NCBI GenBank assembly: GCA_022315425.1
Contig: JAIUPT010000031.1
Span: 248,001-312,000, forward strand
DNA: 64,000 bases
Direction: 5' to 3'
DNA from: Pseudevernia furfuracea
Taxonomy: Eukaryota > Ascomycota > Lecanoromycetes > Lecanorales > Parmeliaceae
Below are positions 10,154 to 21,085 of this stretch, piece by piece. Under the pieces are notes generated by a model. The model was not told the DNA's origin. It searched no databases and saw nothing but the letters and a program-made list of their open reading frames with translations. The position numbers were made by a program, and so were the translations under genes. Within the stretch, counting starts at the first letter, position 1. The number at the start of each line of letters is the position of its first letter.

Positions 10154-11612
10154 ATGAGCGATCCCGAATCAACGTCGCAAAAGCGGCTGGTGCTTTGCTT
10201 CGATGGCACAGGTGTGATTATCTATTGTTGAACAAGGAATCATGCTGACTCCATCTCAGGAAACAAATTCCTGGGCAATGACTCAGACACGAATATCGTC
10301 AAGATCTACCGGATGCTTGATAGAAAATGTCCCGACCAATACCACTACTATCAGCGTACGAGACCCCGCTTACCCCAAAGGATAGAACAACTCACTGACT
10401 CTTAAAGCCGGCATCGGAACTTACGCCCAGGGCCAGATCTCCAATTCTTCCACCCCCAGCGGCCTCTTCTCCTGGTTAAAAGCCACCATGGATTCTACCA
10501 TTGATCAAGCCGTCGGCACAAGCTTCGTGCACCACGTCCTTGCCGGCTACCAGTTTCTTATGCGCTACTACTCCCCGGGTGACCACATTTACATCTTCGG
10601 CTTCTCCCGAGGCGCCTACACGGCGCGCTTCCTCGCAGAGATGGTCCATGATATTGGATTGCTCTCAAAGGGCAACGAAGAAATGGTGCATTTTGCATGG
10701 ACGACTTTCAGCGAATTCCAAACATCTCTCTCCAAATCCACAGACGAAAAAACGAAGAGGGCATACATGGGAAAATTCAAAGAAACCTTCTGCCGTCCCA
10801 GCGTCGAAACTCATTTCCTGGGTTTGTTCGACTGTGTCAACAGCGTAGGCCAATTCGAGATTCCTTTGTTTCGCAAGTCGTCGTCGTACGTGCCTGTTAG
10901 AGGGGCGAAGTATATCCGCCACGCGGTATCCATCCACGAGCGACGGCTGAAGTTTAAGCCTGCGCTCTACCAGCTCGATGACTTCAAGTCTGAAAGCGAT
11001 CAGAGCCTGAAGGAGGTGTGGTTCTCCGGTAATCATGGTGACGTTGGAGGGGGCTGGGGACCTCAACGCGAGGAACGTCTGCTGTCCGACATACCCTTGC
11101 ACTGGATGATCCAAGAAATCAAGGATCTTGAGGAGGGCGCCAATAAGTTGGCCCTCGACGAGATGAAAAGTTTGGACATTGTCAACTCTAGTCCTGCTCA
11201 CGACATGCTCGCCTTCCGCTCCGGGGCTTCTTGGTACGGCGTTCTGGGATGGTGGGTCTTAGGTCCGTCTCTTCCCTCCACCACATCCCAGACAGGTTTA
11301 CTCTAACAGGCTATAGAAATCCTTCCGTTCTTCACTCGCCTAGAGCTCGAAAAACATGAATGGGTCCCTCGCTACTTTCCACCCAACTGCGGCGCCAAGA
11401 GGGATATTCCAACACACGCAACAATCCACCCCAGTGTTGAAACATTGTTGAACGCTCATGTTCTGAGAAAGGATCAGAAGCCCAAAGTCGGCGGTGATGG
11501 GGTGCCTAGGTTTTGGGGTGACAGCGCGCTGAGGAGGTTTGCGTTGCCTTTGGTGTTGTTGTTGGGGGTTCTGGGTGCGGGGGCAGGAGTGCTGAGAGGG
11601 TCGCTATTTTGA
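10154..11612 (+). CDS. DUF2235 alpha/beta-hydrolase with C-terminal membrane anchor (434 aa)
   Basis: Exons: 10154-10211, 10260-10355, 10408-11262, 11317-11612. Introns of 48, 52 and 54 nt keep phase 1 throughout. Family hallmarks are all present. CFDGTGNKF near residues 15-23 is the conserved N-terminal strand. GFSRGA carries the nucleophile, Ser about 118. DCVNSVG holds an acidic residue near 193, HAVSIHE follows, and GNHGDVGGG carries the catalytic His about 261. Such proteins are uncharacterised in fungi; bacterial relatives include type VI secretion phospholipases, so a lipase or phospholipase is plausible but inferred. The last about 25 residues (ALPLVLLLGVLGAGAGV) form one hydrophobic helix, suggesting a tail anchor. 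The gene looks intact and uses TGA as its stop. Confidence 0.85.
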
Positions 11613-12689
11613 GGATCCTTCTTTGAAAGCCGCTGAGTGTCGTTTGTCTTTTGGCGTGTAAGATTAGCATTCTGGGTAGAAGCGGCTTGGAAGTAACCTG
11701 TTGAAATGGGCGCTGCAAAAGTACCCCACTTTGGTGGTCTAGAGATTGTGGTCTCTCTTGCTTTCTGCACGCATGAGATCATGGAGATTAATTGTAGGAT
11801 ACGCAATCTTGCAACCCTCGCACGCCAAACCTTACACAGACGACAGATATCTCGATGTATTGTAGGAGATCCCTGAGTAGGATATGACCAATTGACAGCC
11901 TAAGAGCTTTGACGAATTAATGACCGTCGAAAGTCTGCAGCCCCTTTTCATAAAGTCGACTACTGTGATGAAGATGAGACGAAATATTTCCATTAAAAAA
12001 AAAACAAGGATGTCTGGGCGTTGTCTAGACAGTAGAGATAAATTCAAGGGGGGTGCCCTTAACTTACGCAATTGCTCAGTTCTATGAAGTTACTCACTCT
12101 ATGTAGTATATATTTCAGACGCAATAGAAGGAAAGTGGACATGACATTGAAGCAGAGGCTATTGATAGTCTGAAGGAATTGTCTCCCTTTGTGTTGCACT
12201 TTCCGCTTTTAGGCCCGCGAGTTGGACCACCTGATGAATTTTCTAGGCATGCCATAGATGACGAGTAGTATCCAAACATCCGAGCGCTTTCATTCCGAGG
12301 TTCGACATAAAAGAACATCAAAGCATAAGACAGAGAAAACAACCAAAGTGTTGGAATCAATGATCTCTAATGGTCATAATTGTGGTGATGGTAGTTAAAT
12401 TGACTATCTACCTACGGGGCCATCAGCGCTATTGTAGCCAATGGGGAACAAAGCGTGTCTAGCTAGAACAGTCTGGAATATGCATGGAAAAGCACTGTTT
12501 GTTTGGTGCCAGTGCTGCGTCAATTTCCAACACGAAGAACGACCGTCGGTGGCGACTTCATAACCGTTGGCTTCGAAAGTGCTGAGGAAGATTTGCAGGC
12601 ACAAGACGTCGTCGCAACGGTCAAAGATTCTCGCCAAAGCAGTCATCGATTCTGTTTCTACACCGTGTTCACGGGCTCTACCTGGTCTG
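11613..12689. other. Intergenic, no gene seen
   Basis: Short frames only. The stretch 12404-12689 appears open on the minus strand solely because the neighbouring pseudogene is frame-shifted by the 50 bp duplication. Confidence 0.4.
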
Positions 12690-13441
12690 TCAAACATCGC
12701 CACCTTCCCGCTTTCTCTTCCCAGTAAGCTTTCTTGAGTCTTGCCCCAAGGTCCCTTCGTCCGTCTTGCCGCCGTTGTGGTTCTCTTCGCTTTCATTCCC
12801 TGTGCCCTCGCCATCTTCCGCCTGAGCTTTATCGTCAACCGTCCCTCCCTCGTTCTCGTTCTTCTCCTCGTCCTTTTCTTCGTCCTTCTCGTCCCTCCCT
12901 CGTTCTCGTTCTTCTCCTCGTCCTTTTCTTCGTCCTTCTCGTCCTTCTCGTCCTTCTCCTCATCCTCCTCATCCTCCTCATCTTCTTCTTCAATTTCCTC
13001 CTCGTCAGGATCCTTTGCATCTTTCTCCTCCTCCTCCTCTTCCGAATCATACCCAGGAACTTACGACAACACCGTATGCTCTTCCACCACTACCTTTACA
13101 TAATCCCCCTGATAGCTACATCTGCAGTATGACCAGCGTCCATGAATCCTCTCCTCATCAAATCCCCAGCCTTCTTAATCGTTATCCTCTGCAGTCTTAG
13201 AAGGGCTATCGGCGCTTGCGTGACGGTTCTCAACTTGCTGGTCCGCCCATGCTGTGCCAATTCTCTCGGGTAGTTCTTGCGAGTCGTAAACGCCAATAAC
13301 GCCGAATTTTTGATCCGGGTCGTAAAGTTTAACGCCCTCGATCTCGGTCAAGGGCTCAGACCAGTCACCATTTTCGTATGTAAGGATGTAGAGGGTTCGA
13401 ATTACTGCCGTGCATCGGTGGGGTGCCGTGGGGTGGCTCAT
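12690..13441 (-). pseudogene. Acidic-tailed protein broken by two stops and a 50 bp duplication
   Basis: From ATG at 13441 one frame reads through LTYENGDWSEPLTEIEG and KLYDPDQKFGVIGVYDSQ, a TAA (13177-13175), GWGFDEERIHGRWSYC and VKVVVEEHTVLS, a TAA (13063-13061), then VPGYDSEEEEEEKDAKDPDE and a long Glu/Asp/Lys stretch. At 12841-12940 a perfect 2 x 50 bp duplication shifts the frame. Removing one copy restores an acidic frame (VDDKAQAEDGEGTGNESEE) that ends at TGA 12692-12690 after KRKREGGDV. The single frame across both stops argues for a former gene, although short introns could hide one of them. The globular part matches no family I recognise; the Lys/Arg-rich end suggests a nuclear protein. 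Confidence 0.55.
12841..12940. repeat. Perfect 50 bp direct tandem duplication
   Basis: 12841-12890 and 12891-12940 are identical. The tract is pyrimidine-rich on the plus strand and codes for Glu/Lys/Asp on the minus strand. Fifty is not a multiple of three, so the second copy shifts the reading frame. Identity implies a very recent event or an assembly artefact. Confidence 0.95.
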
Positions 13442-14389
13442 GTTGATTGCGATGGGGTCTCAGGATTGAGGTGTATCGATAGCACAGTCGGTGTGGATAG
13501 CGAGTCACATTTGTCTGGGACTTTGGTTAGATATTAGAGGTGTGACCGGACAAAGAGACAAAGTATCAGGCAGACACGAAGCAATTATGCACCCGTCCAA
13601 CAAAGGTTCCAGAGTAAGGCTGTGCAGTAGAATCTCTCAGCGGGCCACAGCAGTGATGATGAGAAATGCATGTAAATTCAGTATAGGAACCATCAGCTAC
13701 AATACAGCTGATGGGGATAATGAGTGGCTAGCTACATGAAGACAAAAGGGTGGAAGCATATGCATGGAAACATATGCATGGAAACATATACATGAAAGGC
13801 ACTAGACAAACAAGCGAATACGCTGACAGAATCGACGAGAGGAATTTCTTCAAATCATACAGCCAGCCAGACATGATGCCAGAGAATGCAAACAACGCTC
13901 CAGTGCGTTTCCTACCCTCCCCGAACCGAACCCGATACTCTAACACCCCTGTCAAATTCGCCCGTTTCCCCATCTAGCTTTTGTTCCATAAGTTTCCTTT
14001 TCGTTATCCCAGTAAACGCATACCCCCTGCTCGCTCATCCCGCAACCGACCCTCCAAACAACGGCCCCGCACACATAAACACCAATTTCCCTCTTCTGTA
14101 TCTCGCAGGACTTCGTGAAGAGCCCCGCGCCGATGCCCGTCACGTTCCCTGGGAACAGGCTCCGAGTCAACGACAAAGAGGGCATTTTGGAGCAGTGCGG
14201 TGGGAGTGGAGGCAAGTGCGCGATGAGTCGGCTGGCGCAAACGGAGGGGACTGACAGGGTGATGGCGCTGAGGTATGGGGTGGTGGATATGGGGATTAGA
14301 GAAGGCGGCGGCGGAGAAGGGAAAAAAAAGATTGATAGAAGTTACACGGGAAGTTCCGCGGACTATTCTTAGATGTTTTTTTTTTTTAA
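13442..14389. other. Mostly non-coding; 14 bp x 3 repeat at 13757-13798
   Basis: CATATGCATGGAAA occurs at 13757 and 13771, with a diverged third unit at 13785. A plus-strand frame (14115-14372) reading PVTFPGNRLRVNDKEG after a pyrimidine-rich GCAG acceptor could be an exon remnant, but I cannot connect it to anything. Confidence 0.35.
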
Positions 14390-14520
14390 ATACCTCGAAG
14401 AGTGCTGCCTTGAAGAGTGCCCCTCGAAGACTTTCCTCTTAAGTTCGAAGAGTGTTCTCTCGAAGAGAAGAGTGTTCTCGGAAGAGTATCCTCTAAAGAG
14501 TTCTTTTAGAATGATATCTC
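14390..14520. repeat. Degenerate tandem repeat with GAAGAGTG core
   Basis: The motif TCGAAGAGTG, followed by a short CT-rich spacer, recurs about seven times between 14395 and 14510 with substitutions. It sits in an AT-rich stretch running to about 14600. Confidence 0.65.
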
Positions 14521-15265
14521 TAAAAAGTAATCTTTGGAAAAACTTTTATTTATGAATTCAAGGAAAATTTGAAAAGGAAAATTTGAGATATAAAATTTGA
14601 AATTTAGTTTTTGTGTAGGACGCCTTTCTCGAATGACTCACAGCGTCTATAGAACAATTCGAAGTCTAACTTTCTTGTAGTATTTCATCTAGCTCTAGTA
14701 GGTCTCATGTAAAGTTTTAAGAGGACTTTGATATGTCGCTTTCTCGTTGGTTCATACGGCGACTACGCTCTACACCATCACGGAGAGATTCAATAAAGCG
14801 ACATGTCCAACTACGGACCTCTCAACTATACGTTGGAGTCTTTATGATAATTTAAGTTTATCTTATATGAACCTGACCCCCTTCTATGCGCCGAAATAAT
14901 CCCTAATTCTAAGTGAAATATGAGTCCGGCTGCATTCGGGATAATACATGTAGGTTTCAGCCATTTTGACATAGAAGAAAGTTCCGAACCTACACATCTC
15001 TTCCCCCAGCCACTTGGATTTTCTCCTTGCCAATTCTAGACATAATCTAGACTTGGGATTAACCTTCTAATTTTATTTTCGGTGGCTTAACAATCAGAGT
15101 GTTGTCCAAGTTCAGCCAGGAATGCAGGGGCCTACACTACTGTCAAGATTGATTATAATATGGCTGCATTTATTTCACTCCGTGAATTACGAGAATCTCA
15201 ATCAAATAACTAAACAGCATTTTTGATCTTGGCTTACAGGCAGCTTTGAAATCATATATAGCGCA
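14521..15265. other. Upstream region of the aspartic protease gene
   Basis: AT-rich at first (to about 14620), then ordinary base composition. A TATATA-like element (15253-15259) lies about 10 bp before the ATG at 15266. No gene seen. Confidence 0.4.
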
Positions 15266-16648
15266 ATGGGTGTCTTTATAAGTCTCTGCTTGGTGTTCAG
15301 TCTCTGTACTACGATAGGGGAGACGATTGAATCCCGAAAGTTCACACTCAGTAGTCAATCTCCTCCCGCATTCAGAGCTCCGAGCCCGAATGCACCTGCA
15401 GCACATGTCCTGAACCTAACGGGGAAAGCAGCGATTCCCAAAAGTGCTGGGTACATACAGTCAATCCGAAAAGGGAACCATGTCAACGGAGTCTACAGCC
15501 TCACCGAAGTAACTCTCGATATCGGACTGCAAGGCTTCTTGGCAGATATCGAGTTTGGCACGCAATCATTCCAAGCAACCATCGACACCGGAAGCTCTGA
15601 TACCTGGCTTGCCGGCACAGGCTTCCAGTGCATGGATGAGACGACCGGAGCCCACCTTCCTGAAAGCCAGTGTAGGTTCGGACCCACGTACACTATCTCG
15701 CCCACATTCAAACGCATCGCGAACGAAAATTTTAACGCAACATACGGCGACAGCTCATATGTGAATGGGATATATGGCCATGAGACAGTGACCATTGCCG
15801 GGATACCCGTCCAGAAGCAGCAAGTCGCCGTTGTTAACGACGCCGCATACACTTCTGATGGCGTATCGAGTGGGTTGATTGGGTTTGCGTTCCCAGACGA
15901 GACTATGGCCTACGCAGGGACTATACCGGCTATGGACACCAAGGCAATCGCCTATAACCCCATTCTCACCAAGTTTTTCAGCAAAGGCTACGTCGCGCCA
16001 CTCTTCAGCTTAGCTCTAGAAAGGTCCTCGGAAACCTCCGGGTTTGCAGCAGGCGGACTTCTCGCTATCGGCGGGCTTCCACCTGTGCGCTTCAGTCCGA
16101 CCTTCGCAAGTGCGCCATTTCAGCTGGTCTCCGTGAAGGAATTGAACCATCCGGGGGCGACGAAACCTCAGTATCAATTCTACACCATCATCATTAACGG
16201 TTTCACATATCGACGAAGTCAAGAGCCGAGCTGGATCCATCCGAATTCTTTTGACCCGCCGACGAACAAATCACGCACACCCGTTGTAATTGATAGTGGG
16301 ACCAGTCTAATTTATCTCCCCACCGCAATCTCAATCGCAGTGAATGCGCTGTTCGATCCCCCGGCTTTATACGACGCAAACGCTGACGGTTTTTACGTGA
16401 ACTGCTCGGCCAAGGCACCGGAGTTCGGGGTCCAGATTGGAGAGCAGACCTTTTTCCTTAACGCAAAGGACCTTATCATTCCAGCCGGATCGACTGAAGG
16501 TACGTTGTGTCTGACCAGTATCGGCGATGCCGGCTACGGCTCGTCGATCCTAGGTGCTCCGTTCTTCAAGAACGTTTTAGCTGTCTTCGACGTCGGAGCT
16601 AGCGAGATGCGCTTTGCAGCGCGAGAGTTCTACAGAACTATCCGATAA
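15266..16648 (+). CDS. Secreted pepsin-like aspartic protease (460 aa, single exon)
   Basis: This is an uninterrupted frame. An N-terminal hydrophobic segment (MGVFISLCLVFSLCTTIG) is a likely signal peptide, followed by a propeptide-like stretch to about residue 85. The first catalytic motif is DTGSSDTW with Asp107; the flap is YGDSSYVNG with Tyr160; the second motif is DSGTSLIYLP with Asp343. A C-terminal SILGAPFFKNVLAVFD corresponds to the conserved last strand of the A1 family. There is no GPI-like tail, so it should be released. Length fits a fungal A1 protease. The AT-rich, RIP-like sequence that begins about 0.5 kb further downstream has not damaged this frame. Role is probably extracellular protein degradation. 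Confidence 0.92.
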   Translation: MGVFISLCLVFSLCTTIGETIESRKFTLSSQSPPAFRAPSPNAPAAHVLNLTGKAAIPKSAGYIQSIRKGNHVNGVYSLTEVTLDIGLQGFLADIEFGTQSFQATIDTGSSDTWLAGTGFQCMDETTGAHLPESQCRFGPTYTISPTFKRIANENFNATYGDSSYVNGIYGHETVTIAGIPVQKQQVAVVNDAAYTSDGVSSGLIGFAFPDETMAYAGTIPAMDTKAIAYNPILTKFFSKGYVAPLFSLALERSSETSGFAAGGLLAIGGLPPVRFSPTFASAPFQLVSVKELNHPGATKPQYQFYTIIINGFTYRRSQEPSWIHPNSFDPPTNKSRTPVVIDSGTSLIYLPTAISIAVNALFDPPALYDANADGFYVNCSAKAPEFGVQIGEQTFFLNAKDLIIPAGSTEGTLCLTSIGDAGYGSSILGAPFFKNVLAVFDVGASEMRFAAREFYRTIR

Positions 16649-17963
16649 TAGCTTCCCGTGAATGAAAAACCTTTGTTCATGATGTTTCCCTGTCACCATT
16701 TCAATTGTTATTTGTAGGATACATGCTGTAGGACGACGAATGTCTTGTTTGAGAGAATAGCGCACGCTTTTCGGAAACGATTCTCTTGTAGTTTGTTAAG
16801 TGCGTATCTGTGCACTAAAAGCACTGCTTGATCTTCAGCTTTTGTGAATCCAGTCCTGGGACTCTCTACCTTCGTGCCATTACCTGAGATAGTCCGGCCC
16901 GGGCACCGTTCTTCTTCTTCAAATACAGGAACCGTGCTTCAGCTGACACCTTCAAAGACCTCCAACGAATGAGCCTGAGCGTTGCAGTATTTTGCATTTC
17001 AATTCCTCCGCGGAGCTGATGCCTATGCTATCCTGTATATACTTCTTGTCAGAAGTCCTTTCTCGCATGCTTTTTAGATCGTCTAATTCTATCTCCGAAA
17101 TAGTAGAATAAAAACAACACAGATAGAACGTCATAACCTAAAAACCTTGACAGACTACTCGCTCAGACTAATCTTATTCGATGATATATAAGCGCGGCAA
17201 TAAGTATACTTAAAGACGAAGTTAAAGTCGTCGATTAATATTAAGCTTTTAAATCTAAAATATTAGTCTCTCGCTCTCTCTTTTTCTTATAAGACTTCGA
17301 CGACTTAAATACGTATTAAGAGATTATAAGAGTTCAGCATTATAAAAGAGACTTAATATAAACGAAGACGTCTTTTAGTGAGTATATAAAGTCTTAGTTT
17401 TAGTCTAAAAGTAATTATTAATATCTATAATAAGTTCTAGAAAGAATCGATACGCTATAATTAAGATCACTAAGCGAATTTCTAAAGTATTTAATAGCTT
17501 ATTAACGATTACGTCTTAAGAATATATATATCTCTCTCTAAAGTATCAATACTTATTAATAATAGAAGAAAAATAGACATACTCTATAATTGAAGAATAA
17601 GCAATCTCACTTCTTCTATGGTCATCTTCATTATTATTTAAGAACACGTCGCTAATTTGCTATTAGATGGTGAAGTACCAGCTATACTTCACCCCTTAAA
17701 TGAAGCTGGTCAATACACTTATGTTGCTGAAAGTTGTATTCATGGCTTCATGGATGGAGAAAGCAATTGCCCCAACCTTATTATATAAGCAATTTTCACC
17801 AATCAGATAACACATCTCGTCCCTTGACAGCGCCGCAGCTTGACTTGTCCGTGTCGAGTTAGCGCTATGCAGATGTAAGACAACCCCTCACAGACGTCAA
17901 TCACTTCACTACTGTCTTATCATTCGTGACCAAACTCTACAGAATTCGCCTTGGTCCTTCGAC
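16649..17963. other. Intergenic; strongly AT-rich RIP-like relic at about 17150-17640
   Basis: From about 17150 to 17640 the composition is dominated by A/T with many TA steps and few intact codons on either strand, as in heavily RIP-mutated repeats. No parent element can be recognised. The 3' flank of the protease and the 5' flank of the next gene are ordinary sequence. Confidence 0.55.
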
Positions 17964-18818
17964 ATGGGTGCTAAAAGCTTATTGGCCAAAAACTTGATAA
18001 CTTTTAAGCAGCAAGCGAGTCTGACACACTTTCTGCGCATCCCAATGGCCGTCGGCAATTCGTATTCTCGAATGGAAGAGGCACATCGTCGTCTCAAACA
18101 GGACCCTTGCTTCCATATTATTCCAAAAGCCGCTCTTACCCATTTGGATAACTTACACTATACGATTGGGGAACTCAGGCTCGATACTCCGCAGCGTATA
18201 CATGCCGCGTGTGAGTTGCTTCGATCTCTCGAGAAGGGCAGGTGGTACCAAATAGCCAAAGTGTTAGAGGATGGAGCCATTCAAGCTACGCGGTCATTAT
18301 CGGTTGTGCCGAATACCCAGTCCCAGCCATTCAAAGTAGATCTAGTTGGCATTGGTGGTCCGTTGGCTCGTTTCGCACCCGATCTATCAGCATCGATGCT
18401 TCTTTACACGTATATTCAAGAGTCTACAGGCTTACTCCAAGACTTTTGCTATGGACTTTATTCAATATTTTGCTTCGAAGGGTTTGGAGTTTCTGACCGG
18501 ACGAACGTCTTTGCCTAGCCTCCGTTGAACATGAAGATTGCGAACACACATGACTCATCCAGAAGCAAGACTAGAAATCCACGGCGCGGGCCGAATGAGT
18601 ACCGACTGATGAGATTCGATGCCAGGGACATCTACGATAAATACCAGAACTCTGCCTGGGTACAAGACGTCCTGCTCCAGGAAATCCGCATCAGTGAAAT
18701 AGGACGGCCTAGGAAACCGAATAAATTGCTTCTGCGTCACACTTACAGCGACATTGCAACTGTGGCTCTTCCCGGCTTTTGCGAGACACGACCAAGTAAA
18801 TCTGCTGGTTCAGATTAG
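17964..18818 (+). pseudogene. AKAP7-type 2H phosphoesterase-like gene with internal TAG
   Basis: Frame 17964-18515 and frame 18519-18818 are the same frame, separated by one TAG (18516-18518). The first part reads LTHFLRIPMA, IIPKAALTHLDNLHYTIGEL and PQRIHAACELLRSLE, matching the AKAP7 2'-5' RNA-ligase-like domain found in fungi. The second part reads FDARDIYDKYQNSAWVQDV and QEIRISEIGRP, which is the usual C-terminal half. The first catalytic motif HxT is present (HYTI). Where the second HxT should lie, the sequence is NMKIANT, so both His and Thr are lost. Loss of the motif plus a stop suggests a dead gene. CAG to TAG is a C-to-T change. The AT-rich RIP-like tract lies about 0.3 kb upstream. 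Confidence 0.65.
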
Positions 18819-19632
18819 ATCTTCGGAAAGATGCACTGGCGTCGCTTGAGAAGTCTCAAAGGTCAGCGATTGTCATATAACTCTTAAGCGTGTGACGCTA
18901 AGCCAACGGCAGTGTTTACAAAGCGCAAACGTATTCACAATCTTGGAAGAATCAATTCTTTCTTCTAGAGGCCCTGTCACACCTTCCAGATACTGCGCAG
19001 TACTTTAAGACATAAATTTAGAACGTGACGGTTCCCTTTCTACGCCCATTCTTCGCGTGATTTTCTTCCCCAAGCTCCAGTCGCCAAATTCCACTCATTC
19101 GTACCTATTCTTTTTCTTTTTTACTTGTATCCTCAACATATTAATCGTGATTTTTTTCAGTGCTAGTTCGATCCTCTTAGTCGCCTGAAAACCTATCAAT
19201 CTAAGGGACGCTCATCTAACATTGTAGAAAGCAACATAGCTCTGTTTGGCCTGTCAATAGAAGTGGCGTCAGGGGAAGTGTCTAGATCTGTACTGAACGG
19301 CGGTTCGCGTGGATCGAGGAACTGACTGCATCGCCACCATCGCTTTCCCACAAAGGCCAATTCAATGTGATATGTGATGTAGCTATCCTGATTTCTAGAA
19401 TCAGCTACTTGAGATCTCCTATAGATTTCTTGCTAGGCCAAATCGAGGATAGTTCCTCGATATCTTGGCTATTCCTTCAGGCTTGCCTTGGAAAAACTTG
19501 CCCTTCCATACCTCACCTCGGATTCCTCGAGGTGCACCAGATGCAATACCAAGATCTTAGATTCTCAGAACTTTCTTCCCCTCCTAGAATTCCCTCCTCA
19601 AATTTTATCTACGACTGCAGGACTGCGGGGCA
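18819..19632. other. Intergenic, no gene seen
   Basis: Pyrimidine-rich tracts occur near 19100-19160. It should contain the promoter of the gene starting at 19633. Confidence 0.4.
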
Positions 19633-20876
19633 ATGTCTACTTCTCTTCCAGTGCGCATTCATTTCTCGCACGGCGAAACGTCCTACTCTCGCAAAGATGT
19701 CGTTGCTGCCATACAGGACTTCTACGAGCTAATGATCAAGTTACCCTACGTAGAGCCAAACGCTCTAGTCTTCCCACCCCCGGAGGGTTGGTCAGGCGTC
19801 AACGCAGAGGAGTTGCGCAGCAGAGGGAAGACTGAAGAAGTGATCGAGTTACTTCGGCGTTTGCCGTACCTACGTGGCCCCGCGCCCGGCAAACGGTGGA
19901 TGATTGGTTATGACACTATCGAGATCGCATATTGCGACGGCGAGCTTTACGACGAAATCATCGAATCTATCCAGCCGGTCCCAGGGCATTGCATATGGCT
20001 CACGGACGGGGAATCTCGGGACAGTACCAGTCTTCTACTCGATACTCAGACAGGTGCGTAGGCGTCGCTTGCAACAAAGTACTTCTTACCAGGTGCTAGC
20101 ATTGGTCTACGCATGGAGTAGCGGACTGACTCTTTACGTAGGTACTATCACCGAATATACGACTATGGAGCATAGAATCATGATTGACTATGAAGAATAC
20201 GAGGCTCTCCCTAAGCAGGACAAGTGGATGGCGCACGCTACCCTGCCTGCGACCACTTTCTTCCGGCTCTGGAAGCGAAAGTTCGAGAAGCTGGTCTGGA
20301 TGGCTCTTTACAATCCTCGGGGGCGAGCAAGCACTGCGGAATGGTATATCTCTGCTGCGACATTGGAAGAAGAGGAAGACATGCTAGCATCAGATGATGA
20401 GTTTGAGCCCGATGGACACGATAACACAAGCGTCGACGAGGATGAAAGCGGATCGGATGGTGACGATGTAGTGGATGACGAGGACGCACAGATTCCGAGT
20501 GACGAGTTCGACGAGTTGATGGAGGACGCCTACGGCGAAGAAGCTCACCAAAGACGGATGGACCACCTGTCTCAGAAGGACACTGCTAAGTACGAGCCGG
20601 TGGATCATCCGCTTTCAGAGCCTGTAGATCGACTCCAACCTCGATGGGCGAGCTTGGAACGGAAGACAAAAGTGAGTCCCTCGCTGCCCGGTTTTGACAT
20701 GTTGCGATACTGCATAGGAGGATACGGACATGTCGGCTGACATTTTTTCTGATATGTAGGAAGTCTACGATATCTATAAGCGCAGCGGTTGGCCGTCGAA
20801 TTTTGCTCGAGAGAGCTGCAGAATGAGTCTCGCTGAGTTCCGGGAGCGTGAAGAGGGTCTAGTCAATCGTTCTTAA
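19633..20876 (+). CDS. Fungal hypothetical protein, acidic mid-region (355 aa, 3 exons)
   Basis: Exons: 19633-20053, 20142-20671, 20760-20876. Both introns (88 nt each) have clear ends (GTGCGT...GTAG; GTGAGT...GTAG), and phases agree to give 355 aa. The N-terminal half reads like a conserved family seen in many Pezizomycotina (FYELMIKLPYVEPNALVFPP, then a GKTEEVIELLRRLPYL helix), with no characterised function I know of. Residues about 210-255 are an Asp/Glu-rich low-complexity segment. The C-terminus YDIYKRSGWP precedes a short helix. There is no signal peptide or membrane segment, so it is probably cytosolic or nuclear. Confidence 0.75.
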
Positions 20877-21085
20877 GAACCTATTTCTGAGCAGAATGCT
20901 ATGGTGATACGTCAAAGAAGTGCTGAAGAATAAGGAGGAGAAGCCACGACAACGTGAAGGTCCGCACTAATCCTGGTGATGGCAAACTCGAAAGCACGAG
21001 GGATACTCTTTTGGAAGCCAGAGTTGCGTTCGGAATTTGCTAAATGAATAAATACAAACTGTTCCGCAGAAGAAAACACCCTAGA

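Noticed and set aside
12404..13050. Minus-strand Arg/Lys-rich frames and plus-strand Ser/Phe/Leu-rich frames
   Set aside because: They are frame-shifted or antisense readings of the acidic GAR/GAA codon tract; the acidic frame explains the DNA better.
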